Positions 32,440 to 43,544 of a DNA stretch of 64,000 nucleotides are shown here, one piece after another. Below the pieces are notes generated by a model. That model ran no database searches. It was not told where the DNA came from and was given only the letters and a program-made list of their open reading frames with translations. Where the stretch lies: positions 66,487,533 through 66,551,532 of the forward strand of contig NC_088780.1 of the NCBI RefSeq assembly GCF_958450345.1, given 5' to 3'. Every line of letters begins with the position of its first letter. Position 1 is the stretch's first letter. The position numbers were made by a program, and so were the translations under genes. This stretch comes from Calliphora vicina. Taxonomy: Eukaryota > Arthropoda > Insecta > Diptera > Calliphoridae.

Positions 32440-32672
32440 CAAAGTAAATTAATAAAGTAGACTCAGTAGAACAGCTGACTATTTTTTTTACTTTGGTCTG
32501 AACTGTCAATTCACTTGTGGTTGTTGTGGCGAAAAATACAACAAGCCCAAAAGCAAAAACAACAACAGTCAACTTTGAAAGTTCAGACCTTAAACCAAAA
32601 ACAAAATTGCTTGTGGTTTTTGTAAATGTTGTATTTGTTGTAGTACTGTCGCTACTTTATTAATTTACTTTG
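32440..32672. mobile_element. Non-autonomous element with P-like termini, 233 bp
   Basis: Both ends read CAAAGTAAATTAATAAAGTAG, a near-perfect inverted repeat, flanked by a perfect 8-bp duplication ATACTTTC (32432-32439 and 32673-32680). CAGCTG lies just inside the left end, and a second internal inverted repeat (GGTCTGAACT...AGTTCAGACC) forms a stem. No ORF. Confidence 0.9.
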
Positions 32673-32680
32673 ATACTTTC

Positions 32681-33764
32681 ACTTCCACATAGTTCTGCTG
32701 CTGCAGAACGAAAACATAATTTATGACAAACCCTAATATAATAGCAAATTAACGAGATACAGTGGTGGCCAGGAATTTAAGACAAAAATTGTTTGCTAAA
32801 TTCCACGTGATTGTCAGTTATTTTTTCAAATATTTCCACAAATATGTATGCATGAGGACTGGTTTAACACACAAGTTTGTTTTATTCGACTGTGTCAATT
32901 CATACATATTCACCACGAACACATACAATTTTTCCATAACTTGACCAACAATTTTTTTTTTAAATAAACATATTTTCCACATTTATATCATTATATTTTT
33001 ATTATTATAAAATATTCGGACCAAATTTCGTATTTTTAGTTCCATTAGTTTCGCTCATATCATGTTATTAACAGCGGATGTTCGCTGAGGTGGGTCAATG
33101 TATTTCCACATATCTTTGTCCATATATGTTTTACCGATTTTTCCAAACATTTTTCAGAAACTAGAAACATTAATAATAAATTTCATACCCTTAGAGGTCC
33201 TTTTATTTTGGCTCTATCGCACTTAAAATTCAGTTGTGTTTGTGTAGATGTTTGTAAGTCCCAAAAATATTGATTTAACACCCACCTTAAATCGACGTAG
33301 AATCACTTTCTAGCTGGCCGACTGGTTGGCTGGCTTTCCATTTAAACTTTGTGCGCGGAGTACAGGTCGCAATTTTGAAGATATTTCGATCAAATTTGGT
33401 ACCAAGGACCAAGCCTATTGAAACTGGCTGAAATCTGTTCATTATTTCACATAACACCCATACAAATGTCCTCTCGAAATTGGACTTTATCGGTCATAAA
33501 TGTTTAATTTATATATGTATCTACACAAATTTCGCTCGAAATAAGTTTTATATATACAAAATTCATGTCACCAAAGTTTGTTACGATCGGTCCATAATTA
33601 GTCATAGCTCCCATATAGACCCGCTTCCGAAAATCACTTTAGAGTGATCTACAGAGCATCCACCAGAGCAGAAAAGACCTCGAACTATATAATGTAGTTC
33701 ATTTTTATATAAACTATGTAAAAAAAATACAAATTAAATTTTAAAAATTAAATATATATGAAGA
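32681..33764. repeat. Unclassified sequence, partly a likely dispersed repeat
   Basis: No gene is supported. The stretch 33360-33660 has moderate complexity and phrases (GATATTTCGATCAAATTTGG, TCGGTCCATAATTAGTCATA, AGCTCCCATATAGACCCGC) of a style often dispersed in calyptrate fly genomes. No terminal structure was found. Confidence 0.4.
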
Positions 33765-33924
33765 ATTTTTACTCAAAAAAGCTGAACTTTAAAGGCGCAT
33801 AACTTTAAAATACGAGCTAACTTTTTAAAACCCTTTGGGTGTTTTGGTCTACTGATGTTCTACTATCACTTCCCGTTGGTCTCATTCGGGAAAGATTTAA
33901 TGACCCGAAATTTGATGCACAGTG
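33765..33924 (-). repeat. Right terminal inverted repeat of the 30.8-kb unit
   Basis: Inverted partner of 3083-3245, ending in CAGTG and followed by the TTA duplication at 33925-33927. Confidence 0.85.
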
Positions 33925-34094
33925 TTATTTGTTATACTTTGTTAAATTGTTAATTTTGTTTTGATCAAGTAATATTTGAAAATCGATTATAAAAATATAT
34001 TGATTTTTTAATTATAATTGGATTTAAAAATTTTTAAAATAAAGAAGCATTTGCTTTACAAAATAAAATAAATAAATATAAAATTGTAACTAAA
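33925..34094 (+). repeat. CsRn1-like 5' LTR, second part
   Basis: Matches about 45530-45681 nearly base for base (TAATTTTGTTTTGATCAAG..., AATTGTAACTAAA). It is followed after two bases by TGGCAATCCTGCC, a candidate primer-binding site starting with TGG; the matching tRNA was not determined. Confidence 0.82.
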
Positions 34095-34636
34095 ATTGGC
34101 AATCCTGCCAGGAGCTTTGTAAAATATCGTAATTATATTACAAATCTGTAATCTTCGATTACACTAAATTAAAATATCTGGATGAAGATTATGATTATAA
34201 AATTGATTAATTTAAATACCAATTGAGAACATAAAATGAAATTTGAATCAAACGAGAAAAACTGCATAAAATATTCGCATAAAGTTTAATTTGACGAAAG
34301 CAATAATCATTATTATTTGGAGTAATCACAGATGTTGGGAATCTAAAGTAAAAGAACAAATTGAAACAAATAGAAGTCAAGATTCAAGATTATACCTATT
34401 GAAATTTCAAGATATTAATTTCACGATCAAGAATCTCCACAAATTACGATAAGTCCTTGCAATTTATACATAACTATTAATTTCAATATAAAACATACAT
34501 ATAGATATAAGTTTCTTACTCTTATTTTCATACTTTTTAGAACATAAACATCATAACAATTTAGTTACAGAATTTTTTTTATTATCTACACATTACATTT
34601 TTTTTTATTATTGTAAACGTCACTACGATTACCAAT
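34095..34636. other. CsRn1-like element leader
   Basis: Untranslated leader containing the candidate primer-binding site at about 34097-34113. AT-rich, no other features. Confidence 0.55.
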
Positions 34637-35528
34637 ATGATTCGGTCCCCGGTTACTTCTCCAAATCGTTCTAATAACATAAATCCTCAAGTTTCTGGTA
34701 ATAGTACTAATAGTTCATCTTTAAATGTTACGTCTAATAATTTAAATAGCAATGCACAATTAGAAATTTGCGCTACTTCAGTGAAATTACCTGGATCACC
34801 CAGAAGCTGAAACTCAATTTAACACTAAGGGTATAACTAGAGATAATACAAAATATGAACACCTTATTGTATCGCTTCCTCAAGATGTAATAGTATCGGT
34901 TATTGATGTTATTCAGAATCCACCGGATGAAAATCGTTATTTAAATCTTAAAACAAAACTTCTTGAACGTCACTCGCTTAGTGAACAAAGAAAGCTTGAT
35001 AAGCTATTGTCAGATTCCGAAATAGGTGATCGTAAACCTTCGGAATTTTACAGATCTTTGATTCAATTAGCAGGGAATAATATTAATTCTGATTTTGCTA
35101 AAAGTTTATGGTTGCGAAAATTACCAAGAAATCTTAATATTACGTTGGTAGGGTCTAATGTTGTCAATATTGAGGATTTACTTAAACTAGCTTATAATAT
35201 TTGGGAAGTGACAAATAAGGTAGAATTGTGTACCCTAGAACCCAAAGATTTGGTACAGAGTAATTGCAGGTTAGATAAAACAGTGGACAATTTGGTTAAA
35301 ATTACATCAGCGATGTTTGATAAGTTTACACAACTATCTATGGAAATAGCCGATGTTAGACAATCTTTTCAAAATAGTCGTTCAAGGACACCATTTAGAA
35401 ATAGGAGTCGTTCTAGGGGACGTTCATCAAATAGTAAATGGCTTTGTCGTTATCATTATCGGTTTGGTAGCAAAGCTAGAAGATGTGAACAGCCATGTTC
35501 ATACGAAGCATCACAACAGGAAAACTAA
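34637..35528 (+). pseudogene. CsRn1-like gag, broken
   Basis: The ATG at 34637 opens a Ser/Asn-rich N-terminus that meets a stop at about 34810, where short deletions have removed the usual PPFW-type motif. The downstream frame resumes with TKYEHLIVSLPQDV, the leucine-rich segment LSEQRKLDKLL, EIGDRKPSEFYRSL and LWLRKLPRNL, the Gag core of this group. The end carries a Cys-His-Cys-Cys box (CRYHYRFGSKARRCEQPC) in place of CCHC, which is the hallmark of the CsRn1/Kabuki clade. Gag would form the particle that packages the element RNA. Confidence 0.82.
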
Positions 35529-38427
35529 ATTGTCCTATTATCCTGACGGCTGATAATGGACATAATAATTCTACACGCCGTCTTTTTGTATATGATTCGG
35601 AAAATAAATTAAATTATTTAATTGATAGTGGCGCTGAAGTTTCAGTACTTCCATTATCTAAATTTAGAATGTTTAAACGGTCATCAGATGTAGTTTTAAC
35701 GGCTGCAAACGGCAGTAGCATTAAAACATATGGTAGGAAACTACTAAAGGGTAATTTAGGTTTTAAAAGAAAGTTTCCTTTTATATTCACGATAGCAAAT
35801 ATTTCAAAACCTATGATAGGAGCTGATTTTCTCTCTAAATTTGGTCTACTTATTGATTTCAAACGGAAAACATTAATAGATCCTTTAACAAAAATATCCA
35901 TTAACGCAATAGAATCATTTAGTAATATATCTCTTCCGAAAATATTTACAGTTGACAATAAATATACAGATCTATTAAAGGAGTTTAGTTCGATTACAGG
36001 ATCCCCGGACTATAACAAAGAAGTTAAACATAACACAGTACATAGAATTGAAACTAACGGCCCACTTCAATTTTCGAAACCACGACGATTAGATGCAATT
36101 AAGTATAAAATTGCGAAGAACGAATTTGATTTTTTAGTGTCTTCGGGCATATGCCGCCCATCAAAATCACATGCAAAAAAGGAACCAAATGATATGGCGT
36201 CCTTGTGGCGATTATCGTAGGTTAAATTGTGTCACTGTACCTGACAGGTATCCAATTCCAAATATACACGATCTGGGTATAGATTTAAGGGCTAAATATG
36301 TGTTTTCTAAATTAGATCTGGTTCGTGCCTACCACCAAATTCCAGTTGCAGAATGTGATATTCACAAAACGGCTATTACAACTCCTTTTGGCTTATTTGA
36401 ATTTGTTCGAATGCCTTTTGGTTTAAGGAATGCCGCACAAACATTCCAAAGATTTATTGTTTTTGTATATTTGGATGTTTTAGTTGCTAGTAAAGATGAG
36501 GAAGAGCATATTGAGCACCTTCGTGTTGTTTTTGAACGACTAAATAAATATGGATTAAACATTAAAATATCAAAATGTATTTTTGGAGTGCCAAATATTG
36601 ACTTTTTGGGTTACAATATTTCACATGATGGGATAAGACCATCAGACGAAAAAGTAAAGGCAATTCGTAAATACGATAGACCAAAATCAGTAAAACAATT
36701 ACAAAAGTTCGCTGGAATGGTCAATTACTATCACAGATATATACCGAAAGTAGCAGAATTACTAAGTCCTATACATACAATGTTGAATGATGCAATTAAG
36801 GAAAAAGCTAAACTATTGATATGGTCAGAAGTAGCAAACGGTTCATTCACAAAAGTTAAGGAGAGTTTTGCTAAAAATGTTATGTTGAATTTTTTTTAAT
36901 CCTGATGCTAATTTATCTTTAACTGTATATGCTTCAAAAATAGCTATCGGGGGAGTCTTACAACAACAAATAGGCAACCAAATTGAACCTATAGCATTTT
37001 ATTCGAGAAAACTCACGTCTTCAGAAGTGAAAAACCGCTTACACAAGTTTTAAACTCACGTGTTGAACGTAGTCCACGACAGACACGCCATCTTTAATTT
37101 ATTGCACAATTTACAGATGATATAAGGTACATTAAAGGAGCTTCGAATATTATTGCGGACACCTTATCAAAAACTCCAGAGATAGATTCTTTTGATAGTG
37201 ACACATTAAACATAACCGAGCTATCTAGTGAACAAATTAAAGGCGGGTGTTTAAAGAAGCTTATTGAAGACAAAAACCGCCCATATAATTTAAGGAATGT
37301 TTATATACACACACATAATGTTTCTATATGGTGCGAGGAGTCGAATGGAAAATTTGACCATATATACCTTTGGAAATGAGAAAACGTATTTTTAATAAAC
37401 TGCACAATATATCACATCCAGGAACTAGAGCTACAAGGAGATTAATTGTCAGCAAGGAATAAGAATATTAATGAGTGGGTCACTAATTGCTTGCATTGTC
37501 AAAAAGCTAAAATTTTTAAACATACAAAATCATAAGTTCAAAAGATTGATATTCCTAAAGGACGATTTGAACATATTCATATCGATATTGTAGGTCCGTT
37601 ACCAGTATCAAATGGATGCCGTTATATTCTTACAATAATAGATAGAACTACGCGATGGGCAGAGGCTTATCCACTTAGGAATATAACTGCTATATCTATA
37701 TATAAAATTTTTTTAAACGAATACGTTTCTAGATTTGGAATTCTCTTGTGTATTACAAGTGATCAGGGCACACAATTCACCTCCTTTATATTTAAGAAAC
37801 TTTCAAAACTATTAGGTATTGACAACATTGTGACTACTGCATATCATCCTCAGGCCAATGGGCTAGTCTAACGATTTCACCGTCAATTAAAAGCGTCAAA
37901 TTTAACACGCGGAAACCTGATTAATTGGTCTGAGGAACTTCCTTATGTTTTATTAGGGTTACGTTCAGTAGTTAAAGAAGATTTAAAAGCGTCACCGGCG
38001 GAAATGGTTTACGGGCAATGTTTACGATTACCTGGAGAGATGGTTGTGGATTCCATGAAAGAATTTGATAATTCTGAATTTTTACGGAAAATCAGAAATC
38101 ATTTTAGCCATTTTCGTTCCAATATTTCACATCATAAAAATTCATTTAAAGTTTATATACCGAAACATCTTGAAAATTGCCAATACGTATTTGTTCGCGA
38201 AAACGTAGGTAAACCAGGATTATGTTGTCCATATATCGGACCATTTAAAGTGGTAGAGAGAAATGCAAAATATTTTAAACTTCAAATGAACAATAAAATG
38301 AAGATTGTTTCCATTGATAGAATAAAACCCGCATTTTTAGGGGATGAATTATTAAATACTATAACTGGAAATAAGAAAATGGTTACTTTTAATTTGAATA
38401 ATATTACTTTTTCGAAAAGGGGGGTAA
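35495..38427 (+). pseudogene. CsRn1-like pol: protease, reverse transcriptase, RNase H, integrase, multiply broken
   Basis: Pol domains appear in the usual order but in several frames. The protease has LIDSGAEVSVLPLS (~35620). The reverse transcriptase begins in one frame, shifts near 36180 and continues with FSKLDLVRAYHQIPV, TPFGLFEFVRMPFGL. A short deletion then joins TFQRF directly to the active-site strand, which reads YLDV instead of YLDD. RNase H fragments lie at 36900-37200 with frameshifts. The integrase has a zinc-binding region near 37390-37520, IDIVGPLPVSNG and SDQGTQF; the catalytic Glu codon of the DDE triad is replaced by TAA at about 37869. The C-terminal frame (38004-38432) is open. 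The element cannot be autonomous. Confidence 0.88.
38414..38424 (+). promoter_or_regulatory. Polypurine tract of the CsRn1-like element
   Basis: GAAAAGGGGGG precedes the 3' LTR start (TGTAGTG at 38428) by three bases, the expected place for plus-strand priming. Confidence 0.75.
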
Positions 38428-38450
38428 TGTAGTGATGGTCGTTGATTATA
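38428..38450 (+). repeat. CsRn1-like 3' LTR, first part
   Basis: Identical to 3034-3055 and then interrupted. The remainder of the LTR resumes at about 45231 and, after a tandem duplication, at 45501. Confidence 0.8.
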
Positions 38451-38510
38451 TGAGCAAAAATCCGAGACAACCTCTGAAAATTTCATCAAAAAACACAATG
38501 TATTGCATGC

Positions 38511-38780
38511 TTTGACAAAAAAGCAACAAAACGTATGGTTGGATGTGCAAGCTTTGCGAATTTTGTTTTTTTTGTGTTTTGTTTCTTTTGGCGTTGTTGT
38601 TGTTTTTTATACAACTAAACGTTTGTTTGGTTGTGTGTTGGTTTTTTTGACAAAAAAACAACAAAACATATGTTTGGATGTGCAAGCTTTGCGTATTTTG
38701 TTTTTTTTTGTGTTTTGTTTCTTTTGGCGTTGTTGTTGTTTCGTTTGGCGTTGTTGTTGTTTTTTGTGTTCTTGATAAAT
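38511..38780. repeat. Two ~135-bp tandem repeats rich in TTGTTGTTG
   Basis: Units at about 38511 and 38646 share TTTGACAAAAAARCAACAAAAC, TTGGATGTGCAAGCTTTGCG and TTTCTTTTGGCGTTGTTGTTG. A further partial TTTGGCGTTGTTGTTG copy follows. The predicted ORFs here on both strands are products of this repeat. Confidence 0.85.
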
Positions 38781-39035
38781 TTAGGATGCTGTAAGCCGGT
38801 AATGCGCAGCCCATACCACAATTGTGGAAAATAAAATCACACGTATTCTTATGCTCTTACATTTTAGTCAGTGTTGCCAAAACGGCGGTTTTTCAGCTAG
38901 ATCTGGAGGTATTTTTCGTCGTTAGCGGGTATTTTTCAGAAAAAACCGCTAAGTGGTTTTTCTAGCTGCAAAATATTTTCAGTTGGCGGTTTTTAGCTGT
39001 TTTTTATATCTTGTATTTAATTAAACGAAACTAAA

Positions 39036-39768
39036 ACAAGTAAGAGTGCTATATTCAGCTGTGCCGAATCTTATATACCCTTCACCAAATTATACTTCAA
39101 AATTTTAAATATTTTTAGGTAAACAAAATTTAATTTTTTTCCAGTTGTTTTTTTTCATTTTTTAGAAAAAAAAATTTTCAATTATTTAAAAATTTTTTTT
39201 TTTAGATTTAAAATTTTTTTTTTTTAAATTTAAAATTTTTTTTTTTTAAATTTAAATTTTTTTTTTAAATGTTTAAATTTAAAAAAAATTTTTTTTTTGG
39301 AAAAAAAAATTCGGGTTAAAAAATTTTTCCCGATTTTGACCCATTGTAGGTCCAACTTATATACGTCGTTGCAAATGTCTTTGAAATATCTATCATTAGA
39401 TATCCATATTGTCTATATTAATGTCTTAGTAATCCAGATATAGGTCAAAAATAGGTCAAAAATCGAGGTTGTCTTGGTTTTTTCCTCTTATCTCAGCCAT
39501 TTGTGGACCGATTTTGCTGATTTTAAATAGCAAAATTCTCGAAAGCATGTCTGACAGAATTATTGAAGATTTGGATCCCGAAGATATCTGGGGTCTTCAG
39601 AAAACTGATTTCAACAGACAGACAGACAGACGGACATGGCTTAATCGACTCCGCTATCTATAAGGATCCAGAATATATATACTTTATAGGGTCGGAAATG
39701 AAAAATGTAGAAATTACAAACGGAATGACAAACTTATATATACCCTTCTCACGAGGTGAAGGGTATAA
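39036..39768 (+). mobile_element. mini-me / DINE-type repeat, copy B
   Basis: Starts AACAAGTAAGAGTGC with hairpin sequence ATTCAGCTGTGCCGAAT. The A/T block is at 39120-39330, the core GACGGACATGGCTTAATCGA and CCAGAATATATATACTTT at 39630-39690, and the terminal hairpin CCCTTCTCACGAGGTGAAGGG closes it. Same family and orientation as copy A. Confidence 0.87.
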
Positions 39769-39774
39769 AAATAA

Positions 39775-40189
39775 AATTTTACGAATATTTTTTAAGTGTA
39801 TGCCGATTTTTCTTTGTGTTGTCGATAATCACCTTAAGGACTTAACAGAAAGACAGTTCCAAATCGAATGTTTTGAAAATTACATAAAGCCTATGAGTTA
39901 TTTAGGTTATCATTTTGAAACTGAAATACGAAAATACAAATGCAATGGAAATGTTATATCTGAAAAGGAATCAGAAATAGGACAACGATGTATTGTACAT
40001 TTTTATATATCGCTGTTGAAGCAATTGATTCTAACAGCGATTACTTTTTGCTTCTAAAAACCGAGACATTTTGTCAAAAATAAGTTTTTCAATAAATAAT
40101 GTATTTCAATAAAAATAGATGTTATTCCATATTTGGAACAGTTTGGATTATTTGCTGGACAAATCTTTCAAATACTACATCGTTTTGGT
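39775..40189 (+). pseudogene. hAT transposase remnant, upstream part
   Basis: The open stretch to about 40057 (with HLKDLTERQFQIECFENYI and NYIKPMSYLGYHFETEI) and the following sequence up to the insertion at 40198 resemble the middle of a hAT transposase, but no complete domain survives. It continues at 44448. It belongs to the 38879-44920 hAT element. Confidence 0.6.
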
Positions 40190-41271
40190 ATCAGGATCAG
40201 CGTTGCCGCTTTGGTCCAATTGGACCAAAATTGGTAGTTTTAAGTTAACAAATTGTCTTTTGGTAGTTTGGTTGGTTTGTTCCGATTTTTGTCGCATTTT
40301 GGTAGGTTTTTTGAATATGTATTTTTAAGAACAAATTAACAAAAATCTTAACAAAAAAACTATGTTAATCCAAAATAATAAATTTATTTATAAAATATGA
40401 AGACAGAATTATCTTTAATTTTTAGTTTATTCCAATAAATGTGTACGTATTTAGTAGTGTTCAGTTCAAAAAATGCCAAAGGCCTTGTAATACTAAAACT
40501 TTTAACGTATTATACATTTAATTTACACATTTTAAATATTTCAAAAATAAGTTTGCGTACAAACTACTTTATATATTTTAACAGGCTATTTTAGTCGTAA
40601 GTAACAACGGTAATCATTTGAAATTTGTTTTTATGTATAGATAAACATTTGAAAATTACGATAGGTATTTTCTTTTTGCATTTGCAAAGTTTGGTTTAAT
40701 TAACAGCTTAAAAACAATGGTATACAAACTTTTCGTGTATGCAAAAGTATGCGTACATAAAAATTAAAGGTAATTTGTAACTGTTTTTGTTATTGTGTGA
40801 TACTACAATACTGCAGTTTTTGTTTCAAACTCATCATAAAAGTGATTTTTGAAATTTTTTTGTTTCAAATTGGAATAATTTCAAGAAATGGCAAACAGAA
40901 AATTAATTAATGTATCTGAACGTAAAATTATTATACATTTGCGGAAACAAGGGAAAACTTTGCGCGAAATCGATCAAGTAGTTAAACGTACTCACTCCTC
41001 CATCCAGAGAGTGATAAACAATTTTAAAAATACTGGAATTTTTGTCCCAAAGCCTCGTTCTGGTCGTCCAACAAAATTAACTGAACGCGAAAAAAGGGTT
41101 ATAATGCAATCTGTGAAGAAAAACCCCAGATTTACTGTATCGAAAATGGCTGAAAACTTAAATTCACAATTTAATAAACATGTGTCCAAAGACACTGTGC
41201 TCAGAATTTTGAAAAAGGCCAGCTATAGAAGCCATGTAGCACGGAAAAAGCCACCAGTTTTGATAGTTAAT

Positions 41272-42498
41272 TAGGGTATTCAATTAATCGGGTTTCTGGT
41301 TTAATCGGTTAATCGAGCAAATAATTAATCGAGGTTTAGATTTAATCGGTTAATAATCGGTTAATTTAAAATTATTCGATTAACCGAATAATTTATATTT
41401 TCATTTCAAATTGAAAATACAGCAACGAATTTTGTTTACAAAAACATACAAAATGGCAAATAAGGTATTTGAGATCATTTTTGTAAACATATCGCCTATT
41501 TGCTGCAACATCATTACTCAAAATCCGTGTTTATTGAACTGAGTAATACAAAATATGCGCTGTTCTATAATTTTTCATATAGTTTTATCAGTTTTCAAAA
41601 AAATAAATTATTTTTTGTGTGAGGGTGTTTTTTTGTTGTAAACATTGTAAAAATTCATGTTTTCTCGTATATTTGATAAGTAAAAATATGGGTTAAATAC
41701 AGGTTACCCCCAATAACACGAAGTCTGGTTATGTTTTAACTAATAGTTATACTGACAGTTTTCATATAAAAATAATTTTAACCGGCAGTATAACTATTAG
41801 TTAAGGCATAACCAGACTTCGTGTTAATGGGGGTTAGAAAGATATTAAAATCTCCTATTTAAATTTCTGAAATCGCATGACTTGTTGAAAATTTATTTAA
41901 GAAATAGTAAAATGTCATAAAATATTCAAAGATGTTTTTCTCGAAACGACTTTTTTTGATGTGTGAGCGATGTGTGAGTTTTTTATAGTTTTAGTGAGAT
42001 CTTCTGAAATAATCTTTTATAAAAAGAATATAATTTAAACGATTTTTTTCTTTAGATTTAATAAAACTTTTCTTGGAAAAAACTCTCTCTTGTATATTTT
42101 GGATTGTTTTAGATATTGATTAATTTAATAGTTTCGTTCAGTTATGATAAAAGACTCATTTCAAAAAAAAGTTTCGTCTATACATGTAAATACAAAAAAA
42201 GTTTCAAATACATGTAAATTAATTATGTCAGTTGTTATACATACTCACTAAACATGTTTATTGGATGTTCAAAAAATATCTAATTTTAATTTGAAATTTG
42301 TATTTGAATTCAAATGGAGAAATAAATACAAAAAAAAAATTTAAAGTCCAAAAAAAGGAATTTCGGTTAATCGGTTAATCGACACAAATTAATCGGTTTA
42401 TTTGTTATTTGAAAATCGGCAATTTCAAATTATTCGAACAGTTAACCGTCCAAAATTAATCGGTTAACCGATTAACGGTTAATCGATTGAATACCTTA
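41272..42498. mobile_element. Non-autonomous hAT-like element with TTAATCGG repeats
   Basis: The ends read TARGGTATTCAAT, with a perfect 8-bp duplication TAGTTAAT (41264-41271 and 42499-42506). Clusters of TTAATCGGTTAATCG fill ~100 bp at each end. It interrupts the Tc1 transposase gene and contains the palindromic MITE at 41707-41833. Confidence 0.9.
41707..41833. mobile_element. Palindromic MITE, 127 bp, TTA duplication
   Basis: The arms pair almost perfectly for about 55 bp (CCCCCAATAACACGAAGTC, TGGTTATG..., ACTAATAGTTATACTG). TTA flanks it at 41704-41706 and 41834-41836. A 3-bp TWA duplication suggests PIF/Harbinger. It would fold into a long hairpin. Confidence 0.85.
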
Positions 42499-42516
42499 TA
42501 GTTAATAGACAAAAAC

Positions 42517-42690
42517 GAATTGCTTTCACTAAAGAACACCTCCAGAGTTCTGGAAAACACCTAGTGAAAGCAACGAATTGCTTTCACTAAAGAACACCTC
42601 CAGAGTTCTGGAAAACACCTAGTGAAAGCAACGAATTGCTTTCACTAAAGAACACCTCCAGAGTTCTGGAAAAATGTTCTGTTCACGGAT
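42517..42690. repeat. 58-bp unit repeated nearly three times inside the Tc1 gene
   Basis: Copies start GAATTGCTTTCACTAAAG at 42517, 42575 and 42633. The first two are complete, the third loses its end. The copies are practically identical, so the amplification is recent. 58 is not a multiple of three, so it breaks the frame. Confidence 0.93.
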
Positions 42691-43544
42691 GAATGCAGGT
42701 ACTGCATCTTTGGCATAAAAGACTGTCAGTTTGTTTGGAGAAAGCCTTGTACAGTACTTAGTCCCAAAAATTTAATACTAACAGTTAAGCATGGTGGTGG
42801 TGCAGTGATGGAACGGGGGTACATGACAAGTGAAGGCGTGGGAAATTTAGAATTTATTCCATCGACAATGGATCATAAGGTCTGTTTAGACACTTTAATG
42901 AAAAATCTTACCGAAAGTGTTAGCAAATTGGGATGATTATATATTCCTGCAAGACAATGGCCCAAAGCATACTACACACAACACAAGGCTTTGGTAGTTG
43001 TTTAATAAAACAAAAACAATTGGAAACTTTTCCGCAGTCACCAGACCTAAATCCCATAGAACATTTATGGGATTTGCTGGAGTGAAAAATACGAAACCAT
43101 GTAATAACATTAAATGAAATGCTTCAAACAGTATTAACTGAGGAATGGAGAAATATTAATTCCAAATACACCGAAAAACTGGTTTCCTCAATTACAAAAC
43201 GCATTCATGATGTTCTTGGTCGTCGGTGTTTTCTAACTAATTATTAAAATACAGTTTAATTTATAAAAATCAGTAATATTTCATTTTTTATGTACGCAAA
43301 CTTTTGCCTACATGCGGAATTGAATTTTTTTATGAATTGAATTCTTATATGTTTTGTTGATTCTTAAATATGCATTTTACAATGCAGTTGTGTTCATTAA
43401 TATTTAAGAGTTTTATATAAAAAATTTCAAATGAGTAGCGTTTATTTTTTATATCCAAAATTAGAGTAACTTTTAATTTTCGTTCTTGTATGCAAACTTA
43501 TGCGGCCAAGTGTAAATTGTGTGTAGTCATGTTAAAAGAAGTAA

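Larger units (their letters stand above)
3083..33924. mobile_element. 30.8-kb unit with ~160-bp terminal inverted repeats and TTA duplication
   Basis: The left end (CACTGTTCAACAAG...) and the reverse complement of the right end (CACTGTGCATCAAA...) match over about 160 bp, including CTTTCCCGAATGAGAC and the block GCCTTTAAAGTTCAGC. TTA occurs at 3080-3082 and 33925-33927, and the undisturbed LTR at 45501-45531 has a single TTA there. The unit is therefore a real insertion. A 3-bp TWA duplication fits PIF/Harbinger, whereas CACTG termini also recall CACTA/Chapaev elements. No transposase of its own was recognised. It was probably small originally and grew through the LINE, hAT and MITE insertions now inside it. 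Confidence 0.75.
40888..43247 (+). pseudogene. Tc1-like transposase, split and decayed
   Basis: The first ~125 codons (40888-41263) are intact: a paired-type bipartite helix-turn-helix (ERKIIIHLRKQGKTLREI, RPTKLTEREKRVIMQSV) that binds the terminal repeats, with a GRPTK AT-hook-like link. The frame is cut by the hAT insertion with duplication TAGTTAAT and resumes after 42506. There a 58-bp unit is present nearly three times (42517-42690), destroying the frame. Beyond it the DDE-type motifs are recognisable in shifted frames: VLFTDEC, FLQDNGPKHT and PDLNPIEHLWDLLE with the expected ~34-residue spacing. Several stops follow. Not functional. Confidence 0.87.
40550..43498 (+). mobile_element. Tc1-like transposon with double (IR/DR-type) terminal repeats
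   Basis: TA dinucleotides flank AGTTTGCGTACAA (40550) and its inverted partner at 43484-43498. A second, inner pair lies at about 40740-40762 (CAAAAGTATGCGTACATAAAA) and 43287-43311 (reversed), giving the IR/DR layout known from several Tc1-like families. Net of the 1.2-kb hAT insertion (41272-42498) and an internal tandem duplication, it is about 1.6 kb, the normal Tc1 size. Confidence 0.87.

Noticed and set aside
38511..38780. Possible CRISPR-like repeat
   Set aside because: Only two long tandem units with no regular spacers, in a eukaryotic genome; it is a minisatellite.
38446..38834. Overlapping ORFs on both strands rich in Thr/Lys or Phe/Val
   Set aside because: They come from the ~135-bp TTGTTGTTG minisatellite, not from a protein.
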